From assembly GCA_964007475.1 (NCBI GenBank), contig OZ023275.1, forward strand, positions 11,263,829-11,327,828: 64,000 bases of DNA, written 5' to 3'. The notes below the pieces were generated by a model that worked only from the letters and a program-made list of their open reading frames with translations, made no database searches and was not told the origin of the DNA. Both the position numbers and the translations under genes were made by a program. The DNA is from Hybos culiciformis. Its lineage: Eukaryota > Arthropoda > Insecta > Diptera > Hybotidae. This document shows positions 53,436 through 64,000 of the stretch, piece after piece (position 1 is the first letter of the stretch; each line of letters starts with the position of its first letter).

Positions 53436-56400
53436 TGTATTGACGCATATAATACTTCTTTTAGTGATCTAAATTCTATAGCACTAAATACAACATAACG
53501 ATCCCCAACGCATTAAAATTTGTTAACATCGTGATTTTTGAATGCAAATCTATTTCTTTGTCAAGAATTTAAATTTTAATTATTCAAATATAAATTATTG
53601 ATTGTTTGTTTATGCTTACTTTAAATTAATATTTCTGTATAGTTAAGCTTATTTCAATATTATATTTATTCATAAACACACCTAATGCGTGCAAAATCAT
53701 TAAATAAGTAAATATAAAACAAAATCCAATAAATTTTGAAATAGAAGATTAAATAAAAAAAATCACACTCATATATACTTTAAAAAAAATTCAATTATAA
53801 TACTAAGTTCATAAATTGTGAATTATAAAAAGAAATTAAATTATTTGCACGAAATTGAATATTGGAAGTTCATAAAATTTTGTACAGATAATCGAAATTC
53901 AAAAACTTTAAATTCTACCAGATTAGTAATCGACTGTCGTACACCCGATATTATCCAAACTAAACACTCAATTTATAACTATGTTGTTAAAATTAAAATT
54001 GCATTTCAATAATTGAACATTTTGTTGTTTTATTTAAAAAAAAAAAAAAATATTAAAAAAAGTTGACATCATATCAATATCAGTTAAATATGACCATCAT
54101 CGGTAATTTAATTAATAGTGATTTATTATGGTTTTAAATTTGTTTTGTTTTTGTCAGCATAAAAACATATAAAAGCAAGTCGAAAAAAAAATATTAGCAA
54201 TTTTAAACTAATAATAAATTGTTAATTACATTATTTGTTTATAAGAAAACTTTTGTAAGTGTAGATAATTACTTATTATCGGGCTATCATTATTCACTAA
54301 TTAAAAAAAAATATTTAAATAACTAATAATTTTTTAAAGTAAGCATAAAATTAAATTTTTTTATTTCAAAATAATTCTAATATTAAAAATTGACGACTTT
54401 TTATTTCATCTATTAAATTTTAATTTTTGTTTCCTGTATAAAGTCTGAAGTTCAATTTTCAGTTTCAAAGTATCAATTTCAAAGTATCGATTTGGAACGA
54501 AACTATGCAAAAAAGTAGATTTTTTTCAAAAAAATGATTATTCGTAGTTTTTACATAAAAAAAATGCAGTGAATCTTCTTGATGTTAAATAAACTTTTCT
54601 ATCTTGAAAAAAATTTAAAACAAAAAGTTTATTAAAAATAAACAGAAATTGTCTTAAATGACATTGCAGCAATGTTATGAGCTTATTTTCTTTAACCGTA
54701 CCTAACAAAAATAAATCAAAAGAAAATGACAGAAATTAAAAAAAAATGTATAAACTATCTTTAAAAAAAATTTGTCTTAATGAAACTAAAAAATGTTTAT
54801 TAATTTCTTTTTTTCCATAACGTTGATTAAAAAAAATAACCAAAGAGAAACAAAGTTATTAACTTTTTTTTGTTGGTTTGGAAGTAAACAATTTTTTTTC
54901 GCATGACTAATAAAAAGTCTTTGAAGATTTAGTACGAATATGAAACAGAAAATATTGTTAGTTTAGTTTTAAAAATAAATTTTTTTCAGAAATTAATATT
55001 AATATTCAATGTACGGTATTACGTTTCATTCGTCGATATAATATATTTTTATTTATATACATATAAATTACCTACATTTAAAATTTTTACGTTTTTTAAT
55101 AGACATACATATATCAATTAATTTAAAGGCAAACGTGGGGTCTTCAGATTTTTTAAATAAATGAAGTGTTATATAATTATAGCAAAACTGTCATCACTTT
55201 TGATTGTTTGAATTTTTATAATGATAATATATTACAATGTAATAGAAGTTAGCAGGAAAAAAAGCATTGAATTAAATTGAATAAAATTATCTTTAACGAA
55301 AATTTTAGAGTAATTAGTATTGAGTTATGAGATCTAATGAAGAAAGGCCGCGCAGTGATCTTGATTCTTGAAATATCAAAAATTATTCACTTATAAACTC
55401 AGCATAAGTACAACAAAAATATTATAATTTCATTTATTTTATTTCGTTTTTCTAAGTACAGAAAATATTCAAAGAAATTATTCTAGACTAAAGAATAATA
55501 TCGACAGAATATGCAAATCAGACACAAAAAAATTAAGTAGGTATAATGTGTTTACATAAAATTTGATTCCAATTTTTTCTATTTTTTGCTTATAATCATA
55601 AAAAAAAATAGTTTATTTACAAATATCTTCAGGGGGTAATTCAGTTTCTCATTAAATTCTATGAATTTGTAGTTAAAAATAAGAAATTGAAATTATTGTA
55701 CACATATTTTTTGAATATAGATATTTATATATTTTAAAGAAAAACAGCTTATAGTTTTTGCATAATATTAAATTTTTTTATAAAATAAATGCCACAATTA
55801 AAAATTATTTGGCATGCTGTGAACTTTTATTTGTATTTTTTTTGTGCCGTATTATTTTTGAACACTTCGAAATTCTTTTAAGTATATAGAAAGCTCATAG
55901 AAATGCACTTAACATAAATTTTTAAATAATTCCAATTTATATATTTATTTTCATATTATTTGAAATGATATTAAGAATTTTTTGCTCATTCATAATGGGT
56001 GTGAATTACTTGTAAATTTTTTTTGGGCCGCAAACTCTCTCTACTTAGCTTTAAATAATTAATTAATTTGAAACGAAAATAATTATTTAAATATTAAATA
56101 AATATGCGAACTTTCACCAACTTTTTTTTAGCATACATACTAGTCTAAAGTTATTTAATTTATATTTACATAAATTCAGTCATTACAAAATATCAGTCAG
56201 GATTTAATTCATTGAAATTGAAAAAAAAAATGTGTTCTCAGACTGGGTGTATTAAATATGTCACCTCACGCACAGAAAAGTATATAATATCGTTTAAATT
56301 TATTAAATATTAAACATTTTAAAATTAAAGAAAATTTAATAAAAAAAATTTTCATAAAAATAATTTATATTCTGGTCATATAATATCGTTTTTTATTAAA

Positions 56401-56821
56401 AAAAAAACTGAAAATTAAAAATAAAGTCCACTTTATTATGGCATCGTTGTAGTTTATGATAACTTTTTTATATTAAATATGTTTTTGTTTGGTTTGGTTT
56501 TTTTTATTTTATTTTAACAGACCTTGAATAAAAAAGTAGAAAAATAGCCAATAATACTTGTACGATTATAATTATTGATTATTTATTATTATTTTATAAT
56601 TTATCTTTAATATAAATAAAAACATATTGCTGCATAAGTATTTTCATAGTAAACTGACTATATCTTGAATATTCTGTAGAAATGTAAGTTTCTAAAATAA
56701 AAAAAATCGATATTAACTATGTAATCTGTAATGTATAGATAAACAAAAATTACATCCCTGGTTAAGGAATTGAAACTAGAGAAAATACAAATCATATTTC
56801 AAAAAAAATATTGAATGTTTA

Positions 56822-57171
56822 ATGATAGATTTCAGTATATTGTTTGTATCAATTGATAATGTTAAATGCCAAACACGTAATGCTTTAACGTCACACCCAT
56901 ATTTCGTTAAAATTCCCAGATGTGATAGAACGAGCTTTGGAGATTCGTTTTCAATTCGCACCTCAAGAATGTGGAATGCTCTCCCTTCAAAATTGTTCCC
57001 TACAGCTGGCGGATGTTTGATTTACGACTTGCGCCGCTTTAAGAAGAGTGTAAATGATTACCTACCGACTGTCCCACTTTTTAATCCCGTTTATTAAATA
57101 CATACTTCTTTAAGTATAAAAGGTATCCCACCTAGTGATTTGGTAACTTTAATAAAAAAAAAAAAAAAAAA
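56822..57171 (+). mobile_element. 5'-truncated LINE 3' end (reverse transcriptase ORF C-terminus) with poly(A)
   Basis: A 91-codon frame (56822-57097) carries the C-terminal signature of non-LTR retrotransposon ORF2 proteins: TRNA near residues 18-21, RTSFGDSFSIRTSRMWNALP at 36-55, and LRRFKKSVNDYL at 70-81. A stop, about 55 bp of 3' UTR and an 18-base A run (57154-57171) follow. The polymerase domain is absent, so this is a dead, 5'-truncated copy. The pattern fits jockey/CR1/RTE-like lineages, but the clade is not fixed. The left arm has no equivalent between its matching flanks. Confidence 0.82.
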
Positions 57172-58534
57172 TAATAAAATTTTAATTTTTTATAGAAGTC
57201 ACAGTAAAAACATTTTGTTTATTTAATTTTTTTAATCCTATGCATTCTCTTTTGTGGTACTTATCTGTATTCTAAATTTGATCCAGTTCCATCCAAGTTC
57301 AAAATTCTTGTAAAATTTATTATCGAGTTAAAATTGGATGAGTTTTGACAGTCACAGGCACTAAAATTAATATTCCTTCTATTTCTATTTGATTGTTAGT
57401 TCTTAATTAATGCTCAAATTCGTTCAAGTTTTTAAAAGATTATTAATGAATTTAAAATTTTAATAAATTTTTTTTTTATTTTATACGGAAATTACAAGTT
57501 TTTGTCTGCAAAATAATATATCTAGTTTCAGAAAAATTTTCTGAATATTTTACTGAGGTATTTTTTGTTGTTCAATAACAAATTATTTTTTTTATTACCA
57601 TCTTGATTATAAGCCAATGAACTGAATTCTTCAAAAAAAAAAAAAGTTTCAAAATTTTGTACCGAATATAAGGTAATATAAATGCATTATATATGTGGAA
57701 ACCAATAACAATATTATAATATTGTTCTATGCAAACTTTGATTTAATTTTATGCAGTGAGAAACACTGAATTTTATGATTTTATTTTTGCATTAAAATAA
57801 ACTGTCTGCGTCCGTTGATGTGCATTTACTGACCATCAAAAATTCTAAATGGTTTCATGGCGGATTGACCAGACAGTCTTGAAATCATATGGATATATTG
57901 CTCTAAATTACGGAAGTCATATAAAATAAAAATCTTCTATTGCGGTTAAATTTATTTTATTTCAAAAACGTAGTGATAAATGTGATACCTTCATTAAAAT
58001 GGCAATAAAGGTATATACATAACATTGCACATTTTTAATTATATTTTAGTTTATATCTGATCTACTGCTTGTTGAAGAAATAAAAAAAGTGTAAAATAAG
58101 ATTATATTTTATAGAATAGGAGAACTTTAAAACCAAGATATGTAGAAAATGTTTGAATTCTTTCTGCATAGAGATGACCTTTTTGTAAGTAGCTTTTGAG
58201 GTAAAATTTCCTGTTAAAGAAAATTAAGAACATTTATTCTAAACAACGAGCTTCTCAATGTGAACAAAGAAATTGTTAGCTGAATATTTGCAAGATTAGA
58301 TATAGACAAACTAGAAAATTAAAATGGAACAAACAAGCAATTGAATCTTCATTTGAAACTAATATAGGAATTAATAAAGGTGTGTATAATTGATATTTAT
58401 TTATCTTGCAAGCTTCTAACTTACATAATAGTTTTATTGAATATCAAAATGAAAATCAAATTAACATTGAAATGTAGAAGAAAATGAAATATTTGTGGTT
58501 TTACTATAAAAAAAAATAAATATTATTTACTTAC

Positions 58535-58611
58535 CAAAAAAATATTTTATTACATAATTTTCAGAGCAGATGCCCGTTTCAGTGTAGTAGATTCTTTTTT
58601 ATGTTTAAAAT
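58535..58611 (-). pseudogene. Relic exon 1, right-arm copy
   Basis: Minus-strand partner of 11923-12007. It has a CTTTAACAG acceptor above 58611 and a GTAAGT donor below 58535. The 77-bp interior gives one frame open from the acceptor, FKHKKESTTLKRASALKIM and a stop, without the extra stop of the left copy. Confidence 0.4.
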
Positions 58612-59341
58612 CTGTTAAAGAAAAAAAATAAATAAAAATTAAGGAAACTATTAAATTACTAAAAGAAAATTTCAATATCGAAAAATTTCAAGTCATGGTA
58701 ATGACTATGTGACTGTTATAATTTATATAATAATGATAAACACTTTTTATGGCTTCCTTGTAATTGTTAAAAATTAAATTAATATGTTGAAAGTTGATAT
58801 TTAATATTTATAGAATTACAACGTTTGAAACTATTTTTTCTTTAAACAAGGTATTAACACTTGAAAAGCCTTATTTATAAGTATAATAACATATATTAAA
58901 GTTTTAAAAAAATTTTAAGGTGAGGAGGTAATCTAGCCCAAAAGACAAAGATTTTTTTTTTTTGTATTATCTGATAAAGATACTTTGCAATTTGCATGAA
59001 GAAGACTTAATTGGATCTATGTAGGCATTATATACCTCGCACAACGTCTGTCGAAGTCGACTACATGAGTTGATATAAACTATTCATTACTTTTGAGACA
59101 TTCTAGGGAACTAAACGATCAGAAATACAAAGTTGTTTGCAATGTTATATTTACATATATGATTTAAAAATACACAATATCATAATTTGTTCCTTAGTAT
59201 ATTTTATTTATAGAGAATTATTTTTACCTAGAATAACCTTATAAATTAATTTATTTTTAGATATTCACGCAGTCTTATATCATTAAGGTTATTGTTTTCA
59301 TAATTTGCAATACAACCTTATTTATGTTAGTTAACCTATAC

Positions 59342-59553
59342 CATAGATTAAGAATACAGAAAGATGGGAAGCTTCATACAACATTATTTTTGGTATTTTT
59401 AAGTCAATGTTACTAACACATAAAATACGTGATAATTATCAATGTATGAAAAGAATTCTATTTAGTTTTACTAACACCTTCACAATAAAATACCAAAAAA
59501 GACTGAAAAAATGTTGTATGAAACTTCCCATCTTTCTGTATTCTTAATCTATG
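59342..59553. mobile_element. 212-bp MITE with 30-bp perfect TIRs
   Basis: The ends are CATAGATTAAGAATACAGAA, then AGATGGGAAG, as a perfect inverted pair. Similarity continues through TTCATACAACAT with one change. CCTATAC directly flanks both ends (59335-59341 and 59554-59560), a 7-bp target duplication, or 8 bp if the border is moved by one. There is no coding capacity. The left arm at about 11245-11270 has the flanks without the element. Confidence 0.87.
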
Positions 59554-61379
59554 CCTATACCTAGCTAGTTAATATATAAAACATTAAAATCTAATAAAAA
59601 TTCTCTAATTATTACAATTGAAATAAAATTACCGATGCTATAATCGAAAATAGAAAGAAAAGGAATTATAACCAGTTCTTAAATATTTATTTCTATAATT
59701 ATAGATTGAAATGAAGCAAATAATCATAATAAAAAAAAAACTTTATTTTATGTAATTAAATCAATTTTAATTACGTAATAAGAACTATTTATAATTTTAA
59801 TTAGGAATGTGGAAATTAAATAAAATATTAAAATATAGGCCATAAATTGGGAATTATTGGTATTCTTGTTTGGTAAATAGAAGGTAAGTATGATTTCCAA
59901 TAATAATTGCTTGCTTTATTAATTAGCGTTAAATAAAGAAATATATATATAGGTATAGGTATTCTGAATTATCGTCCATCATATTTTCATTTCTATAAAA
60001 TAGTTAGTTTTAAAATTGTTTTACAGAGAAAAATTGTCTACAAGAAGATATTAACTAACTTAAAATGACTGAAGGGAAAATGAACACTATAACTTCTGTT
60101 GTTCATTTTTTGTTACATGTAAAGTATACTTGTTCGTCTCTTGTCATTCAAAGGTTTTATTATAAACAATAAAACTTTTCCAACAAAAATATAATATTAA
60201 AATCAATATAAGTTGTTTGAAGTGTTATTAGTATTTTAATAGTTTTAACTTTGATTGAATTGATGCTAATTTAAATATACGCAGCTTGGGTAAATAAAAC
60301 TTAAATTGAAAATCAAAGAAAATTATAGCTTAATAATATTGCCTTATCAAAATATTTGTTCTTTATTAAGTGTAAAATAATTATTATAAGTACTATTGTA
60401 TTTGTCTTTAAATTTGCAACCGCACAGACTTTAATATTAACTAAAAAAAAAAAATTTACTACCAACTAAATAACAATTTTTTTTTTGTACAAAATTTTAT
60501 CATTCCGTACTATGTGTTAAAGAGATTTTTTCATTCAAGAATTTAAGTTATGAAAAAAATGTTAAGGTAAATAATTTTTATATGTACATACTATGCAACA
60601 TTTAGGTTTCTTCCGAGATTCTTTATCTTTTATAAAAAAAAATTATATATAGCTATATTTTTTTTCATAAAAGTTATATCATTTATTATGACTAGACATT
60701 TTTTGTGTATTTTTTTTTTTATTAAGTATATTCAGTTGTAAAAATAATCATAATTAAGAAATTTTATTCTTAAAAGATGTTAGATTCTCAAGTTTAAAAA
60801 AAAACTTTGAGATAACAATAAAATTTTATATAAAAATATTAAAATTACAAACATTTTATTACTGAATCATTTGTTAATTTAAGAATCAATGACTAGTTAA
60901 AAAATATTTCTAAAAATCACTTATTAAGTTTGATTAAATATTTTTGTAAGATAAAGTGATATTGATGGAGAAAAAAATTAACATTCTAGAAATGAGCACT
61001 GATGAAATATTTGTCCAGGGTTATCTCCTTCGTTTTTTTTTTTTTTTTCTGTTATCAAATTTTGTTAAATTTTAGAACCAATAAGAAACGCAGTTTGTTA
61101 TTTTGAAATTTATATTGTCCATGAATCCTGACTTATTTTGCAATGTGAAATTTTTGTAAAAATCTTAATTAACAGCAGATTGATTCAAGAATATTTTCAA
61201 TATTCATGCTGAGTTTTTATACTTTTATAACAAAAGAACTATTAACTACACTGATATGTAAGAATTATTCACGTATTTAAATTTTAATTATTCAAAAAAT
61301 AGTTTAATTGTATGTAAATCAAAGTTTGGAAATAATTTATTTAGTTTATTGATAGCAATATTATGGAAAAGAACCTTAA

Positions 61380-61557
61380 GAGCCCTCACTGCGAAAAATT
61401 CGTCTTAGTTTTGCTTTGATTGTATGATTAATACAATCTTGTGTGGCTTCAGGGTAGGTGAGCCGAATTTTTTTAATTTATAGTTTCTTAGCTCACATAG
61501 CCTTCTAAAAACTTTAATCAAAAAAATTTCACCCTTCAGGGCTGGTGGTGTGGAATT
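61380..61557. mobile_element. Partial second copy of the TTAA-flanked element
   Basis: It starts GAGCCCTCACTGCGAAAAAT after TTAA (61376-61379) and follows the element at 36398 in the same orientation. It includes CTTCAGGGTAGGTGAGCCG and CTTCAGGGCTGGTGGTGTG modules, with shorter internal sequence. The right end is not seen, so it is truncated or deleted. It is absent from the left arm. Confidence 0.75.
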
Positions 61558-61908
61558 ATACAAAAATAAGTTGAACCTTTATATTAAAATCATTACCGAA
61601 TATATTTATTGTAGTTCAGACGTTCAGAGACCTAAACCTAATTTATTTTAATCACATTTTATTTAAATAAAGTTGTATTTAAATTTAGTTATCTTTAGAT
61701 TAAAGATTATTGAAAATAAACTTAAGAATAATTAGAATAAGCCGAAAGGAAAAATGTTATCCAAATCATATAAATAATTGATTAATTTTCATGATTATTA
61801 TAAACACTTCAAGCTAAAATTAATTCATTAATAAAACAATTACGTACATATAATTTTTATATAGACTACATAGAGAGAATTTAAAGCAAACGTTATTGTA
61901 AGAAAATT

Positions 61909-61924
61909 GAAGGAAGGAAGGAAG
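61909..61924. repeat. (GAAG)4 microsatellite
   Basis: Four tandem GAAG units in an otherwise A/T-rich stretch of the right arm. Confidence 0.9.
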
Positions 61925-62760
61925 CAAATGACGTATTCAGATGTTGGAAAAATTTAAATTCTGTTTAAAAAGTTTCAAATACGGGAAGGTGCTTGTTTGG
62001 AAATCAAATTATTTTAGTTTTAATTTCATCTAATAATATTTTTCCTTGAAAGAAGGTGAAAACTAGAAATTTTGGCTTCTGTATCACTAAGGCTTTAACA
62101 TGTTTTAAAAATAGTTTTAAGTTCAACTAATTCTTAACGTCTTAAATATTTGACAAGTTTGGCTTATAGCTTGGACTATTTTCGAAATCAGAGAATATAT
62201 AATCAGCATTATAATAGGTGCCCAAAAATGTCTTTTTAAATATGTATAATAGTATAATATTCAATATAAGGATATTCTGACGACTTCATTAATTTTATTT
62301 CAATTGTACATACGAAGTCAAAAACCTTTCAACAATGTCATCATATTAAATTTCAAAGCAAAGAATACCTGTAATTTATCAAAGAATGTATACATTCTCT
62401 GTATTACATGATAATAATATCATACATCATTTATGGTACATAGCTTTTTTAATTGTTATTATGTTTAAAGACTTTGAAATTTGTACTATGTATAATAATG
62501 TATTTATAATAACGTTGTAAAAATCTTGATATAAAAAATAAAATAAAATGAATGCAAGTGACAGGCTTTTACATAATTGGTTTTATGGATTTTGCTTTTA
62601 CTTTTTTTTTTCTCCGTATTTTTTTGTATTAAAACAAGTATAGATAAAACACGTTTATAAAATTGTTGACATTTCCCGATGAGATATTCTTGTTTGTCAG
62701 ACGACACGAAGAGATGTTGAAAAATAAATGTTTGTTTATTAAAGTTCGAAGACTGACATT

Positions 62761-63106
62761 TTGTATCTTTTTAAAACCAATTAGAAATAATTGAAAGAAC
62801 ATACAAAATGAAGACTATAATAATCACTGATCTGTTTATGTTAATTCAACCTACAGGGTAGAATTTATAGATAAAAAATTTATTTTTGTAGTTATATTTA
62901 TAAAAATAATCTAAAAATATATAATTAGATACTACTGCATATAAGTTCAAGTGAACTTTTTAAAGATTTCAACTGAAATATTCATAATACCTATAATAAG
63001 TTGCAATCACTTAAATAACTATGAATTGTCAATCTGTTAATTAAATATTGATGCACATGTATTACTTTTTTATTTAACTGATTCTGAATTTTCTAAACTT
63101 GTATTG
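62761..63106. other. AT-rich sequence outside the right arm
   Basis: No gene or bounded repeat is seen. Pairing with the left arm fades near 62760. Confidence 0.5.
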
Positions 63107-63189
63107 AATCAAATTCCAGCTCGTGGGAATCGAAGCCACGAACAACACATTTAGGATGATGACAATATCCCTTTCCAGCATGACGACCG
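63107..63189 (-). mobile_element. tRNA-derived SINE copy
   Basis: On the minus strand the sequence reads GGTCGTCATGCTGG, a variable stretch, then GTTCGTGGCTTCGATTCCCA, and a tail GGAATTTGATTC. This parallels the copy at 38669 (GGCCGTCATGGTG, then GTCGTGGGTTCGATTCCGAC, then CGAATTTG). The B-box is intact except for one change; the A-box is degraded. Confidence 0.6.
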
Positions 63190-63271
63190 AAAAGATTAAG
63201 CAATAAAATTCCCTAAAATTTTAATTACATATTGTGATTTAACTTAATACTACTCAAAAGAATTTTGATAA

Positions 63272-63510
63272 CTAAGAGTCTGTTCACTTATTAGCGATTA
63301 TTGAAAAAATTGAAATCGGATTTAAAATTCCAGGTTTTTTAATTTGTGAACGAAACGATTTTACTGCTGTTATTTAAAAAAATGAAATAATTTTGTACTA
63401 AAGCCGTTCACAAATTCAATTTTACTTTTTTAAATTCTGCAAAGAGAAATTCTAAATTTCCCATAACAAACTAAATTTGTAGGTCTACTTTTAAGTGAAT
63501 TCAAAAAGTA
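63272..63510. repeat. Candidate decayed TIR element
   Basis: It starts CTAAGAGTCTGTTCACTTAT, as at 16471, and ends near 63510 with a weakly inverted end (AAGTGAATTCAAAAAGTAA). The tip AGAGTCTGTTC resembles the AGAGCCCGTTC of the element that follows immediately. The ends are not firm. Confidence 0.45.
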
Positions 63511-63885
63511 AGAGCCCGTTCCCAAACTGAGGCTATTTTAAATCGTAAAATATACCTTTTCTGCTAAAGAAAATTCCTTTTTTTCTGAAATTGAAATAGG
63601 CTTGACATTTAATCTGTATCATCTGCAACGTCTGCTTAAATTTTCAATTTTTTGTTTTTTTTTTAAAATGAGGTGCACCTATAAACTGAGTTTGATATGG
63701 GAAAAAAAAAAATTCCTTTTGCATATTTGCATATCATTTCGGAACGATTTTTACGTCAAAAAATCTTGATTTGTAAAATAATTGTAAAATAACAGCTGTA
63801 AAATAGTGTCGTTCCAAAACTAGAAATTCTAGAAATTAAAAAAATTTTTCTGTTTCTAAAATAGTCTCAGTTTGGGAACGGGCTG
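63511..63885. mobile_element. TA-flanked MITE, 375 bp
   Basis: The left end AGAGCCCGTTCCCAAACTGA and the following GGCTATTTTA match the reverse complement of the right end (CAGCCCGTTCCCAAACTGAG, then ACTATTTTA) with few changes. TA dinucleotides flank both ends (63509-63510 and 63886-63887), which would suit Tc1/mariner-type target use. No ORF is present. Confidence 0.78.
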
Positions 63886-64000
63886 TATAATTGTATAGAA
63901 AAGAAAAAAGCGGAAAAAATGGGTAAGAAAATTCGGTCGGCCACGTATTATTATAAGTTTTTGATTTCAGTCAGCCAAATATTATTTTATAAGTAGTTGA

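Larger units (their letters stand above)
44340..62760 (-). repeat. Right arm of the giant inverted duplication
   Basis: This is the reverse-complement partner of 7975-33500; anchor pairs are listed there. At the inner end, 44760-44790 (GTGCCACTGACCGTTTAATC) pairs with about 33080-33105, and weaker pairing reaches about 44345. At the outer end, 62545-62600 pairs with 8140-8190, and weak similarity extends to about 62760. The arm is about 7 kb shorter than the left one. It has its own insertions at 53022, 53324, 56822, 59342 and 61380. It contains no long open frame. Confidence 0.92.

Noticed and set aside
7975..62760. Explanation of the inverted arms as two haplotypes joined by the assembler
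   Set aside because: Not fully excluded, but the roughly 5-15% divergence, an 11-kb unique spacer and separate insertions with empty partner sites favour a real duplication.

Overview
This window looks like nuclear DNA from an insect or other arthropod. It is very AT-rich, with long A/T runs, and coding capacity is sparse. The one recognisable gene has GT...AG introns and an AATAAA signal. Short non-autonomous DNA transposons with target-site duplications (hAT-like, TTAA-flanked, TA-flanked, foldback), tRNA-derived SINEs and 5'-truncated LINE pieces lie throughout. I see no bacterial operons, CRISPR array or rRNA, and the order of insect cannot be told from the sequence.

The only intact protein-coding gene is a three-exon glycosyltransferase family 92 (DUF23) gene at 39007-41172 on the + strand. 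It encodes a 558-residue type II membrane protein with an LLDIDEV DxD-type motif. Nearly all other short open frames are chance ORFs in A/T-rich sequence or shadows of repeats.

The dominant structure is a very large, diverged inverted duplication. About 8.0-33.5 kb (left arm) reappears in reverse complement, in the same order, at about 44.3-62.8 kb (right arm). More than twenty collinear anchor blocks were matched by eye; the best has 6 differences in 120 bases. The arms flank a unique spacer of about 11 kb that carries the GT92 gene. The left arm (about 25.5 kb) is longer than the right (about 18.4 kb), partly because each arm has its own later insertions. The left arm holds a 702-bp hAT element with a perfect 8-bp duplication, a 250-bp hAT-like MITE, a 412-bp TIR element, a 380-bp GC-rich perfect-register foldback, a LINE RNase H relic and a decayed pseudogene with a minisatellite. 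The right arm holds a LINE 3' end with poly(A), a 212-bp MITE, a partial TTAA element, a hairpin element and a 30-bp-class minisatellite. At least two of these insertions face apparently empty sites in the opposite arm, so the arms have evolved separately.

Two exon-like segments keep their acceptor and donor sites in both arms (11923-12007 with 58535-58611, and 30832-30988 with 46072-46214). They suggest the duplicated block once carried a spliced gene or non-coding transcript running outward-to-inward in each arm.

Layout: 1-7.97 kb, no recognised feature; 7.97-33.5 kb, left arm; 33.5-44.3 kb, spacer with a TTAA element, a SINE and the GT92 gene; 44.3-62.8 kb, right arm; 62.8-64 kb, a SINE copy and two related TIR elements. 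Repeat family names rest on TIR and target-site structure only; no database search was run.
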